DNA from: Medicago truncatula
Lineage: Eukaryota > Streptophyta > Magnoliopsida > Fabales > Fabaceae
Direction of reading: 5' to 3'
NCBI RefSeq assembly: GCF_003473485.1
Contig: NC_053045.1
Coordinates: forward strand, 59,438,494-59,502,493
DNA: 64,000 nt
In this document: positions 46,862 through 57,292 of the stretch, piece after piece
Layout: each line of letters begins with the position of its first letter
Numbering within the stretch: position 1 is the stretch's first letter
Program-made: the position numbers and the translations under genes
The notes under the pieces: generated by a model
Database searches by the model: none
Seen by the model: the letters and a program-made list of their open reading frames with translations, nothing else
What the model was told of the DNA's origin: nothing

Positions 46862-47423
46862 GTCACTCACTCAAGACTTCCTTGCATGAAAATTAATGAC
46901 GACAGGAAAATCATACTATGAATTATTTATTGATTTATCGTAAAATGCAATGTTATTGTATTTACCGGCTGATTCCAAATTTACTAATCCTACGACCGGC
47001 GGAGAAAGAAAAACATTTGTATTGTTGAAAAATAAAATTGATCAAGACTCTTTTTTGTCAAAAGCAGGTGAACACTCTTGTTAGTATTACATTATTTTTC
47101 ATACTAAATTATTTTAAGTGTAGGGAAAATTATATGAATTATTTATTGATTTATCGGAGAAATACAGTTTATATTATATCGGTTTTCAGTTATCCAAATT
47201 ACATCTACAAAAATAATCTTTTTTTAAGAAGTACAAAAATAGCATACTACTACTAATATTTATTAAGTAATATTTTTTATCCAAAATATAACATACAATA
47301 TACAAAAAATTATTCTTTTTTAATAACAACAATCAATCACCTCCTAAAAAAACAATGATTGATTAAAAATAGTAAAAAAAAAATTATTATTGTTTGAAAT
47401 ATATGAAATAGTAAAAATTGTAT
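46862..47423. other. Intergenic, upstream of the NPF gene
   Basis: No gene. The motif 'atgaattatttattgatttatcg' occurs twice (46918 and 47134). Confidence 0.4.
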
Positions 47424-47432
47424 TAAATTAAA

Positions 47433-47751
47433 GGTTTAATAGTAGTTTTAGCCCCCTAACTTTTCTAAAGTTGCGATTTTGGCCCCCTAAGAAGAAAAAA
47501 AACTACAAAACCGCCCCCTAAGTTTTGCATATGTGGCAGTTTTGGCCCCCAAGACCAATTTTGACTCAGTCTACACTGACGTGGCACCCTAAGTGAGGTT
47601 CAACGTGTTATTTTTTTTTACCAAAAATTGGTCTTGGGGACCAAAACTGCTACAGTTGCAAAACTTAGAGGTGGTTTTGTAGTTTTTTTTTTCTTAAGGG
47701 ATCAAAATCACAACTTTGTAAAAGTTAGGGGACGAAAACTGCTATTAAACC
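47433..47751. mobile_element. Foldback Mutator-like MITE (319 bp)
   Basis: The ends GGTTTAATAGTAGTTTTAGC and 'aaactgctattaaacc' are inverted. The 9-bp duplication taaattaaa flanks it at 47424-47432 and 47752-47760. The arms pair almost end to end. The centre holds 'ctgacgtggcaccctaagtg'. Same family as 56361-56674. Confidence 0.88.
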
Positions 47752-47910
47752 TAAATTAAATTCAATTTTATTAAAACTGATTAAAAATTAACAAATAATA
47801 GACCTGTAAATATCTTATACTAATTATTAAATAAATAAGTATTTACCCAAGAACACTTGTTAGCCGGACCCAAATTTATACATACAGTATGGTTTGGTTT
47901 AAGGTTTTTT

Positions 47911-48077
47911 CTAGATTACCTTTGAAGAATGGTGGGTAATTTACCCACCAACCAATGAAAATGAGCAATTTGTTGGTGGAGTCAAGATAGTTCATGGATA
48001 CCACTTAAAAATGTGCTTATGTGGCTAATGTGTATTGGTTGGAGTAAATTACCCACCATTCTTCCATGGTACCCTAG
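47911..48077. mobile_element. Short MITE with 'gaatggtgggtaattta' termini
   Basis: CTAGATTACCTTTGAAGAAT followed by ggtgggtaatttac on the left is inverted on the right (gtaaattacccaccattcttc ... ggtaccctag). The core ggtgggtaatttacccacc is itself a palindrome. No target duplication could be fixed. Confidence 0.65.
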
Positions 48078-48895
48078 TTGTCACCATTTTATGTGATTTT
48101 TAATTTTTAAATAATTTGCTCGTTTTTATTTTTTCGTCGTTTTCTTTCATTCCGGTACATGCTTACGGAGAACTAATATTATGGTGGCAATTTTGCAAAT
48201 AGGAAAAGAAGGGGGAAAAAACCATTGTAAGTTGTAACCATAGACGGCAAAACGCTATGTTGAGATAATCGTCCTTCCACACACAACCATATATGATTCA
48301 ATGTTGTTGGCCAACAAAAACATTTAACATTGGTCCCATCTTTGTTGAGTTATATAATTGTTTGGTTGGAGATGAATGAATTGGAGGGACCAAACATTTC
48401 TTTCAATTTTTGTCTTCCCTTCTTTCTTTCAATGAATATATATCCATTCCGTCAAAAATTAACCTGATTATCATTTGCAAATTAGCCATGGTCGATGTAA
48501 TTGCCACCACACTAATTCTACATTATTTTAATGCTTGATACTTTTTTTTGTAAGGATTTAAAGGATGTGCAATGTACACTAACATTTGTTGCACCACATC
48601 CATTGAATTTGGACACTAGTGTAAATGGAATAGCCATTCACAAGAGAGAACGTCAAACGAGTTTCACAAGGGAGAAGGGATTACAGACTACAGAAAACTT
48701 TCAATGTCATTTACTCTTGGAAAACAAATGAGTAATGAGTGATATCTTGTAATAGAAGGTGGTCAATGGTAGTTTATGGCTTGTAATCACAATTTGATAA
48801 GGTTTTCAACTTTCGACTCATGAAATTGAATTGTGGAATTAGAAATAAAATCATCCCTTTCATTGCTGCATAAAACGGGATGGAAGAAAAGCAGC
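48078..48895. other. Intergenic, nothing recognised
   Basis: No supported gene. A 66-codon frame at 48531-48731 (+) has no recognisable motif. Confidence 0.4.
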
Positions 48896-48965
48896 GCAGA
48901 CCCTAGGCATAGGCCGGGGGTGCGACGGCCTAGAGCCTATGCCAATAGGGTAGTTTTATTTTTTA
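48896..48965. mobile_element. hAT-like left-end fragment
   Basis: The sequence 'gaccctaggcataggccggg' followed by 'gtgcgacggccta' matches the left end of the hAT element at 22203-23210. No right end is nearby. Confidence 0.55.
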
Positions 48966-49479
48966 CCAACAAAAAAAAAAAAAACAATGGATCGATATCA
49001 GACTTTTAGATAAGTCATAGATGACTAATTTTTGTTTTTAAAAAAATCTTGTGTAATATCGTGGAAGCCTCAAGATTATTTAGAAGAAAAAAAATGTACA
49101 TATTCAAATACCTCAGCCTATATTAGTTTAAATCAATTAGTAGAAACAATCCATTATAATATGCAGATATTGAGGTTTGAACCTTAGACATCCCCACCTA
49201 TCATCTTTTAAGAGGTGATGCAAATAGAATATGAAAATGTTAACAAAAGAAACAAAATATCTCACTCTTGTATTTTAAAATGGATTGTGTGACATGCATG
49301 AAAGAATGCACTGTCTGCATTCACAGATGTGAATGATAGTTAAACTACCGTTGAGGATAAAACAATCATGTCCATGTGTGTTTAGGAAATAACTAATGTG
49401 AGAAAAGCAATTTTCATATTATTTCATCTATTATTACATTTTTTTTTTAACAAGCAAAATTATCTATTATCATTAATCA

Positions 49480-49660
49480 ACCAATGTTCAATACAACAAC
49501 AATAAAAATAAAAAAATACGGTGACGCCCAAGGGCAGGTTGCCCTAGCTAAAGTATGAGCAACAATATTCGTTTGTCTTCTAACAAACTTCACAAGTTGG
49601 AATGTAATCTTCACAAATACATTTGTATTAAGGAAAAACATTTGTATCTTAACCATATAC
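49480..49660 (-). pseudogene. LINE RNase H remnant
   Basis: The minus strand encodes FQLVKFVRRQTNIVAHTLA then RATCPWASPYFF, the C-terminal signature of the RNase H domain in plant LINE-type polyproteins. The rest of the domain is missing. Confidence 0.6.
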
Positions 49661-50012
49661 TTACTTATTCTTCCGTGCAATCCTACAAGCTCCCACCCCA
49701 ACGAACGCCAGTGCCGCTCCAACTGCAATATTATAACATCCAAAAATAAATTACAAAGAGAACACACCACTTCAATCCACCTTGTCATTCCACAAATTAG
49801 AAGGACATGAAACTAAACATGCAAAATGGAAAAACAAGTATGAACAACGGTCACACACCACTTCAAGATTACAAGAGAGAGAACACCATGGAATATCAAA
49901 ATGAAATATGCAACCAAATAAGTAGAACACATGAACCAAGATATACAAAAATCAAATAAAGCCAAAAGAAACTTTATGAACAACCAACAAGTCAAACCGA
50001 AAACGGATATAC

Positions 50013-51200
50013 CTGAGACAAACATAAGAGTTTGATTTACAAGCCTATGGTACAACTTTCGTTGATTTTCATCTTCAGTTTCAGGAACGTGTAAACGATG
50101 GTATTGCTTGCGGTTTTTTCCAACTTCAGTTTTAGGAATGCTTAAATGAGGGTGCTCAGCAGCGGTTACAATTCTATGGAATAGACTGTTGAGATTTCCT
50201 AACATCGCACTGATTGGTATATAGGAGCCTCTACTCCCATGTTCCGACTAACCTACAATACACATTGACAGGTCAAAAGTTTTATTTTAATCTGTAGATA
50301 AAAGTATACATATACACAGACTACTATATGCGCGATTAATCATGTATATATGATTATGCAAATGAATGAGTTAATGAAAATACCCTAGTTGACTCTTGTA
50401 CAGCCATTGGAAATGAATACTGGTCATCTTTAGCTGCAACTATAAGGCAGGGCACCTTAAAGCCAGTATGTTCTCCATGACGAGCAATTTCTACAAGGAG
50501 TTTAGACGATGCCTTCCATGAGGACTCATTAGACCTAAAATGAATATTTAGTCAGATATATACAACCAACATTTTCCCATGTTATTTAGTATGAGTTGTT
50601 CATGAAGCCAAATGAAATATGATTTTTGTAAGTGTTTTTAAATTATGATGTTGAAATATGGCATATCAGCTAAAATACTCGAACAGACTAGACATATTAG
50701 AATATGTAAGGAAGGTAGTCCATAATTTCTATGGTATATTGGCATGAACTTAAATATAAGCTCTTGCTTGTCATGAACAAAAATGGCAATGTCACAAGAG
50801 GCCAAAGACTCCTTATTAGCCAGCAGTTCTCTTGACTCCATCTTCATGAATCTCTTTCAACACAAGATATTTCTTGTTTCCCTGCAACTAATGATAAAAC
50901 ATGAACTTGAAGAAAGAAATGCAAGATAATAAAATAAATATATTAAAAGAAGACTGGTGCTGGAAAAGGTGAAAAGATGTAAATTTCTTTCACGAAAATA
51001 AGTTATGGTCATAACTTGTCGATCAAGTATCATTTACCATAGCAAAATCAACAACATTTACAGCATAACGATCCTCGTTGGTTGGAATACAAGTTTCAGG
51101 AAATGGAAGAGACCAGAGAATATTCTACACTACCTTGTAGCCCAAGAAAGTTGCGCAGTTAGAGACCAGAGAGTTCCTACAAATGGAAGAGCTTCATTGT
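50013..51200 (-). pseudogene. MIRO (mitochondrial Rho GTPase) C-terminal fragment
   Basis: MIRO is a tail-anchored outer mitochondrial membrane GTPase controlling mitochondrial movement and shape. Exon-like blocks of its C-terminal half occur in order on the minus strand. They are IPTNEDRYAVNVVD (about 51040-51100), GNKKYLVLKEIHEDGV with LLANKESLASCDIAIFVHD (50881-50768), SNESSWKASSKLLVEIARHG and VPCLIVAAKDD (50534-50384), and NMGVEAP with SLFHRIVTAAEHPHLSIP (50252-50013). Frameshifts occur in the second block (one base) and the fourth (two bases). The splice donor after the second block would have to be GC. The last block carries an internal partial duplication of PETE..N.RK.YHRL. The N-terminal GTPase, EF hands and C-terminal membrane anchor are absent. 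Confidence 0.8.
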
Positions 51201-52061
51201 GATTAAATGAAAAATTAGAAAGAAAATTAATTTAATTATCAAAATCCACCGAAAACATGGAAGATATAACAACTGACGTACATCAAGATAACCAAAAATT
51301 GCAAAAGACCAAATCTATTTAGAAGGAAATTAAAAAATGAAGATAGACTCACCTGTTATAGGATATAAGATAGTAATAATCATCAAACAAATTAACTTGG
51401 AAATCGTTCTCTAATCCTGATTCCAAATTGATATAATTCTTCCTCTCCTCTTCTAATTAACTCGCTACCCTTAAGCCTTCCATGCCAAGGAGATTTCAAC
51501 CAATAGTAATAAGATCTCTAATAATAATAATAGAGGAAGAATAAAGAATCCAAAATCATTATAGTGTTGGTTAAAAATATTTTGCTCTAAGAAATGTCAC
51601 CTTATTTTTAATCTATTTTTGTTTTTACAATATTGGTAAAACAAAAGAGGTTTTTGGTGTTTTCTTTTTTGTTTGTTTTTTAAAATTTGCTTTGTTTTGT
51701 TCAAACCTTTGAACATAAAAGAAGCACGTTATCATTTTATAATTATAATTAAAAATAAAAGATAGTTTTTTCTCAAAATAAACAGATCCCAAACTATCAT
51801 TATGTTTGATTAGTTAATGATAAAAATATTATTCCTAAATATATTTTATTTTATATAGTATAGATTACACATGTTTTCTTCATTTTCTATTCTCGTGTAT
51901 AAAAATTTCTCGTAAGAATGCAAGTTCTTCTCATATTACTATTTTTTCTATTTAGTTTTAATTATTTTATCTTATTTTGTGCACATTCAATAATTGAACC
52001 GGTCTCAGTTTAGAATCTCAATTGCATTTAATAATTAACCTATCATGGATATATTCTTAAA
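51201..52061. other. Spacer between gene fragments
   Basis: No coding homology recognised; AT-rich. Confidence 0.4.
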
Positions 52062-52432
52062 ATTATTACATCAGTGAACAACAGAATTTTCTGCAGCAAA
52101 GGAAGAAAACTTTGAAGTCCATGAGCTACCACATACTTTCATAGTTTTGCTATTTGAAACACAAACAAAAAGAAAAAAAATCAAATATATATCATGATCA
52201 TTGTGTGTTCTTTAGCAGTCTAATGATTTCAGTTCCGAATTGTTATCATTCCCTTCATCAAAATAGTAAATTGAAGCCAAATAATTCAAGAGATCTGTAA
52301 GAATAAGTTTAAAGACATAAAAAACAAACTTTATAGCAAATAAGCCCCCAAACCTACAAAATTTTAGTATACATTTAGTATACTACACTCGCATCAAATA
52401 TTCAGAAATAGGTAGATGAAAGTTATAAAACC
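52062..52432 (-). pseudogene. Duplicate of the PIG-O last exon and its flanks
   Basis: This matches 57120-57500 of the PIG-O gene: 3' flank, last coding exon (52210-52352) and part of the preceding intron ('catttagta', 'gcatcaaatatt'). The acceptor is kept as 'ttgtag', but a fifth C in 'aagcccccaaacc' (four in the gene) adds one base right after the splice site and shifts the frame. Otherwise the reading frame ([19 protein letters not shown]) is recognisable. It is a partial, non-functional copy. Confidence 0.85.
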
Positions 52433-52469
52433 AGAGAATGCTTAGACAGGCTGGTGGCAGGCAATACTC

Positions 52470-53075
52470 TAGAGACATTCGTTATGAATTCCAGTACGGT
52501 GGGAAAACTTCATAGAATATAGATAAGGCCTCATTGAACATTTTCACTCGTTCCCTGTTGAAATGCATAGTTATGCAATGCTATTCCTTAATTACACAAA
52601 TCTATCATAAATGCAAATAAAAAACTTACAAAGAACTACCTCGCCTTCACAGTGCTTGAATTCAAACCATCCCTCATTCGCTTGACATCTTCTGGTACTG
52701 TCGATAGCAGTAGCTTTCCTTTTGCAGAACTAGATGGAGATTTATCAGTTGAAATTCCAAGAGCAGCATTAACATGTCGCTTATAATCCACATGAATCAT
52801 GATGATTAGACTTATGATCAAAATGTGTTGCTGGCAACTTCAGATCAAAATGCACATAATTGAAGAAGCTCTCCACATCCCCATGTGTTGCTGGAGATCT
52901 ACTTCACTACTTCTCAACATAGTGGGCAGAGAAGACAAAAATGGATTTTTCATGCATTCTCGAAACCTACCTGATCTATCTAATGAAGCAGCTATGTTGG
53001 ATCCATGCTGCGCAATGTGCAGTGGTCTATCCAGGCTACTGGAAGATGGATCTAATTTACTAGATGTTGTCATTG
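52470..53075 (-). pseudogene. Fragment of a plant nuclear Ser-rich protein of unknown function
   Basis: Blocks read SSKLDPSSSSLDRPLHIAQ, GSNIAASLDRSGRFRE, HGDVESFFNYVHFDLKLPA, DYKRHVNAALGISTDKSPSS, KGKLLLSTVPEDVKRM and, after an intron-like gap, ERVKMFNEALSIFYEVFPP (about 52500-52555). From memory this is the N-terminal region of a large plant-specific nuclear protein annotated as SR repetitive matrix-like (Arabidopsis At2g19390/At4g29790 type). At least two frameshifts break it (near 52905 and 52810). It sits directly upstream of, and in the same orientation as, the PIG-O exon copy. Confidence 0.65.
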
Positions 53076-54247
53076 CACTAATTCACGCACATCCTTCGAG
53101 TAAAAAATACAGACCAGAGATTGGTGCATGACAAAATTGCAGAACAGAAGCACATAAAGGGCAAATCAAAATATAACAAGAGAACAGTTGGACAGATTAG
53201 ATCAATATGGTAATAGAAAAGTCAAACACAATTGACATATATACTATTTCCAAAGCATAAATATCAAAATTTGTAGAAATAATTAACAGTATCAGCACCA
53301 CAATTCTCATACAAAGCTTCTTAAAATGGAAACCCTAAAAAAATTATAAACCATTAACTTCAATCAATCAATCATAAATTATGTCAACTGAAACATAAAA
53401 TTAAACAACTTTACACTTATGGTTCCTTCTAAAAAAAACTTTACACTTATGGTTAATTAATAGTGTAAATATTTTTACACTAATGCTGTATACAAATTAA
53501 ATTCTATATATCAGTACATTGACAGAGGATCTCAAACACAAACTTGGAAAATTATGTAAATGCTTTTCTAAGGTTACAATCAACAGTTAAAACTTGACAT
53601 AACTCAATCAATGTGTACATTTTACACTTTCTGCTTATAGCCTAATTAGTTGAAGCAAGTGTTGTTCATAAACAATTATCTCCAATCTCCAAGTATGGAA
53701 AATAGCATAAAAACCATCCAATTTGTATGCATCGTGCAAGACGAGGATAATGAAGAGATATGAGAATTAGTATATGTTCAGATTTGGCACGATAGAAAAG
53801 CACTGAAGCATATTGAATAAAAATAACCATCCATCACATTAATCAGGACAATACTCCAAAATTAACAAAATTATTATTTATAAGACTACGTATTATTCAT
53901 AAGGAATCGCCTAAAGAATAATATCCATAATGACGATCGATGTATTCTCCCTAGCCCTTTCTGAACTGAGACTACACATCAGAATCATGAATGAAATAGA
54001 GCAAACTCATGATCATTAGCCTATACTGAAGTGAATCGTTTAGTATTTATCTCTTGGGCTTCTAAAAAAATGAGGAAAATAAATTTTTCATTATTGGTGG
54101 TAACAATGATCAAACTCTTGAACTTTGTCCCATGAAATTACAAAGTCAAACTCTTGCCAATGAACTGACATCAACATCTCATGGACTATTATTGCAATAA
54201 GATTAAAAATAAAATAAAAAATTGAAAGGGAAACACATGAAATATGC
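53076..54247. other. Intergenic, UGT 3' flank
   Basis: No gene recognised. The duplicated 'actttacacttatggttcctt/ttaattaa' motif lies near 53409 and 53440. Confidence 0.4.
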
Positions 54248-55648
54248 TTAACTGTCGGAATGAACTCTATGCTTTTGAAGAGCAGCGATTAAATCTTTAA
54301 TGTATTGATTGTGAAGATCTTTTGAACTGAAAATTTTTCCCATATCTTTAGCATTTTTCCTGCACGTGCTACCTTCCTCATCCACTATTACCAACCTCAA
54401 TGTTTTGGCTACAGAGTCCCTAGTAAAGGACCCATCTTGCTCACTCCTTGGTACTTCAACAGCCACTTTCTTTTCTTCTAGTAATCTTGCATACAAACAC
54501 TGGTCAAGTATATAAGGCAATGTGACAAGAACATGCCCAAGATGAAGCATCTCAACGACTGAACTTCCACCACAGTGACTCATACATCCACCAATTGATG
54601 GATGAGCTAAGATTTTGATCTGGGGTACCCAGGTTTTCCAAACAATTCCACGTTCTTTTGTTCTTTCCTCGAATCCTTGAGGTAATTCAGATACACCGTC
54701 TTTACGATCTTTCAAAGCCCAAAAGAAAGGTAACCCAGAAAGTTCAATTCCATGAGCTAACTCAGTTAAATCTTGTTGATCTAACTTTGACTCGCTTCCA
54801 AATCCAATGTAAACAACAGAAGATGATTCTTTTGAGTCCAACCATGCCTTGATGTGGACCCAATCAGGGTTGTTTTCATCATGTTGGTCGTCTCTTATAT
54901 GCAAGGATGGTGGAAGAACTCCAACAGGAAGCACAGGAACCTTGTATCGGTGAGAAAGATAATCTAACCATGGACCTTCAAGTTCTCTAGAGGTTCTAAT
55001 AAGAAACATGTCAGCACTTGTGAATACTTTGCTGGTATCAGCAGTAGTGACTGTTTTTCCACCAGACTCATTCTTAACAGATTCCTTTATTCTCATCATC
55101 TCATAAGGTTTGAGATAAACAATTGTTTCGAAAGGAAGCCACTTTGGTGGGCTACACATGTTTACGGCTTGATCCCTAGGTGGATTAAAGAAACATACGT
55201 TCAAAGCTGCGAGTATACTGTAATGAGCACAAGGAATGTTAAGGCTTTTGGCAATTGCCGGCAACCAATCAGCTGCACAATCATAGAAAACCCAATCAGG
55301 CTTTGAAGTTTTGAGTATATCAGTAACATTGTCTTGTAGACCGTCATAAGCCAACTTAAGATAACCAATCATGTTTTTTGGAATATTCTGCATGCTCTCT
55401 TCACCTTGTAGTTGTTCTATATGTGGTAAAGGTGATTTAACCAAATTGATGAATGGTTGAATTGTTTTGGGTGGTTTAGGAATTTGATCAATGTTTTTGG
55501 GAGAGTTGATAAAGGTGACAGTGTGACCATTTTGAGCAAGAATTTTGGCCAACTCAAAATAAGGGAGTACGTGTCCCATAGCAAGCCATGGGAGCATTGC
55601 AACATGAAGAGGCTTCAAATTTCCATTCTCATTCTCAGTTGAACCCAT
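54248..55648 (-). CDS. UDP-glycosyltransferase, family 1 (UGT91-like)
   Basis: A single uninterrupted exon on the minus strand encodes 466 residues, the usual length for plant UGTs. Residues 14-37 (LHVAMLPWLAMGHVLPYFEL region) contain the catalytic His26; Asp123 (FYDCAADW) is the likely partner. The PSPG donor-binding box spans residues 340-383, starting WVPQIKILAHPSIGG and ending YILDQ. The N-terminal 'MLPWLAMGH' and 'NSPKNI' blocks resemble UGT91 enzymes, which add a second sugar to glycosides such as soyasaponins or flavonoids. Substrate cannot be read from sequence. An oddity is that the highly conserved HCGWNS of the PSPG box reads H358-C-G-G-S-S363, replacing the Trp that stacks near the nucleotide sugar. 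The frame is intact, so the change may alter donor use or reflect early decay. Confidence 0.93.
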   Translation of the reverse strand: MGSTENENGNLKPLHVAMLPWLAMGHVLPYFELAKILAQNGHTVTFINSPKNIDQIPKPPKTIQPFINLVKSPLPHIEQLQGEESMQNIPKNMIGYLKLAYDGLQDNVTDILKTSKPDWVFYDCAADWLPAIAKSLNIPCAHYSILAALNVCFFNPPRDQAVNMCSPPKWLPFETIVYLKPYEMMRIKESVKNESGGKTVTTADTSKVFTSADMFLIRTSRELEGPWLDYLSHRYKVPVLPVGVLPPSLHIRDDQHDENNPDWVHIKAWLDSKESSSVVYIGFGSESKLDQQDLTELAHGIELSGLPFFWALKDRKDGVSELPQGFEERTKERGIVWKTWVPQIKILAHPSIGGCMSHCGGSSVVEMLHLGHVLVTLPYILDQCLYARLLEEKKVAVEVPRSEQDGSFTRDSVAKTLRLVIVDEEGSTCRKNAKDMGKIFSSKDLHNQYIKDLIAALQKHRVHSDS

Positions 55649-55680
55649 AGAGGATAGGAAAAGTTTAAAGATAGAGTTAA

Positions 55681-55755
55681 GGATGGATGGATGGATGGAG
55701 TGGTAAGACTGTGATTGTGAATTATTTTTTTTAGTATATTATATATATGCAAGAA
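55681..55755 (-). promoter_or_regulatory. UGT core promoter and leader repeat
   Basis: The minus strand has TATATATAATA at about 55737-55748, roughly 90-100 bp upstream of the start codon. A (CCAT)n microsatellite lies in the presumed leader (55681-55700). Confidence 0.45.
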
Positions 55756-55894
55756 AAGACCCCGTCTCCACTGTCTCGTGGAGCTTGCCTGTCACGTGGG
55801 TATCGTGCACAACACTGCCTTAAAGTCTACTAATCATGATAAACTTGTATCGTGGGTTTTGTCGCGTGCTTCTCTTCTCATAAAGATAAAACTT

Positions 55895-56320
55895 ATTTGA
55901 TATTTTTTTTTTCAAAAGTCTCAAATAAATCCTTTTAATTTTTGAATCGTTTCAAACAAGTTCTATTGTAGATAGCATAGTTGGTAATTGCTTCCTTGAA
56001 TTCATCTTTGGTACCAAATCTAACTCCTAACACCCACTTAAAATTAGTCATTTTTTTAGACATGGCAAATGGTGAATAATGCTCTTTGTTGCTATCATCT
56101 GAATCATCACCGTCATCCTCTAAAAAAACTTGTTTGAAACGATTCAAAAACTAAAAGAACTTGTTTGAAACGATTCAAAAATTAAAAGGACTTGTTTGGA
56201 ACTTTTGAAACTTAGGACTTGTTTGAGACTTTTGAAATTTAAATGACCACTTTAGAAAAAACGAAAAACTTAAAGGACCTTTAGATGCATTTGACCTTTT
56301 TTTTAAGGATAAAACTTACG
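55895..56320 (-). mobile_element. Mutator-derived element carrying a MuDR N-terminal fragment
   Basis: The minus-strand frame at 55935-56147 contains DDGDDSDDSNKEHY and then VLGVRFGTKDEFKEAITNYA, matching the N-terminal MuDR DNA-binding region of plant MULE transposases. It is flanked by inverted copies of 'tgaatcgtttcaaacaagtt' (left) and 'aacttgtttgaaacgattca' (right, twice). The catalytic DDE domain is missing. It lies about 250-670 bp upstream of the UGT start codon. Confidence 0.6.
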
Positions 56321-56360
56321 TAGTGATGGATATGTCTTTTCACTTTTTTTATTGTCTTAA

Positions 56361-56674
56361 GGCTTAATAGCAGTTTTAACCCCTTAACTTTCTTGAAGTT
56401 GTGATTTTGACCCTTAAGAAAAAAAACTACAAAATTGCCCCTTAAGTTTTGCATATATGGCAGTTTTGACCCCCAATGTCAATTTTGACTCGGTCTACAC
56501 TGACGTGGCACCCTAAATGAGGTGCCACGTGTTGTTATTTTTTACCAAAAATTGACCTTGGGGGGCCAAAACGGCTATAGTTTAAAAACTTAAGGGACGG
56601 TTTTGTTGTTTTTTTTTAAAGGGACCAAAATCGCAACTTCGAGAAAGTTAGGGGGCGAAAACTACTATTAAGCC
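56361..56674. mobile_element. Foldback Mutator-like MITE (314 bp)
   Basis: The ends GGCTTAATAGCAGTTTTAAC and 'aaaactactattaagcc' are inverted, flanked by the 9-bp duplication ttgtcttaa (56352-56360 and 56675-56683). The centre reads 'ctgacgtggcaccctaaatg' then 'aggtgccacgtg'. It is the same family as 47433-47751. Confidence 0.88.
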
Positions 56675-56807
56675 TTGTCTTAATACCGATAAATTATGAT
56701 AAATGATTTTTATAAAATTTGAATTTTGATTAAAATTATACTATATTTCTCACTTTCAAACGCTAACAAATCATTATTAAATTTTTCAATAATACCAAAA
56801 ATATAAT

Positions 56808-56830
56808 ATATATATATATATATATATATT
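56808..56830. repeat. (TA)n microsatellite
   Basis: About eleven TA units. Confidence 0.9.
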
Positions 56831-57292
56831 GAACAACAACAACAATATAGTATTTTTGTAAACAAATTTGCTTAAAGTTATAATTAAAAGTTGAAAAGTC
56901 AGCCAAAAATCATGAATCTCAGTTAATTAATTAAACTTAACAATCTAAAAATTCTCGATCAAGAGTTTTTTTTTTTTTTTTTTTATGTAGTGATCACAAA
57001 GCATTTAATAACTATCCTATGAAGAGTGTATATTCTTTCTTTTTTTTTAGGGAAAGAATGTACATTTAAAATTGTCACATTGTCATTACCAAATCAGCGA
57101 ACACCAAAATTTTATGCAGCAAGGGAGAATACAAATTGAAGTCTGTCTGCTAGACTGCTACCAAATACTTTCACAGTTGTGCTGGGGTTAAACAAACAAA
57201 ATCAATATCAATCTAAAGTAAATCAGCAGAGTATAATGCTATGGAAGCTCAGAAGCAAAGGTAAAAATAAATAAAAAATAAATCAGTGTTAT
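56831..57292. other. Intergenic and PIG-O 3' flank
   Basis: No coding frame. The right half (57060-57292) has a diverged counterpart at 52062-52205 and is likely the PIG-O 3' UTR and flank. Confidence 0.5.

Noticed and set aside
49140-49215. Possible SINE ('ggtttgaacctta' B-box-like)
   Set aside because: No A box at the right spacing and no target duplication.
50638-50847. Separate 69-codon gene on the minus strand
   Set aside because: Its start is MIRO exon sequence and the rest reads through an intron; it is part of the MIRO pseudogene.
54658-54852. Open frames antisense to the UGT gene
   Set aside because: Shadow frames of the UGT coding sequence with no independent support.
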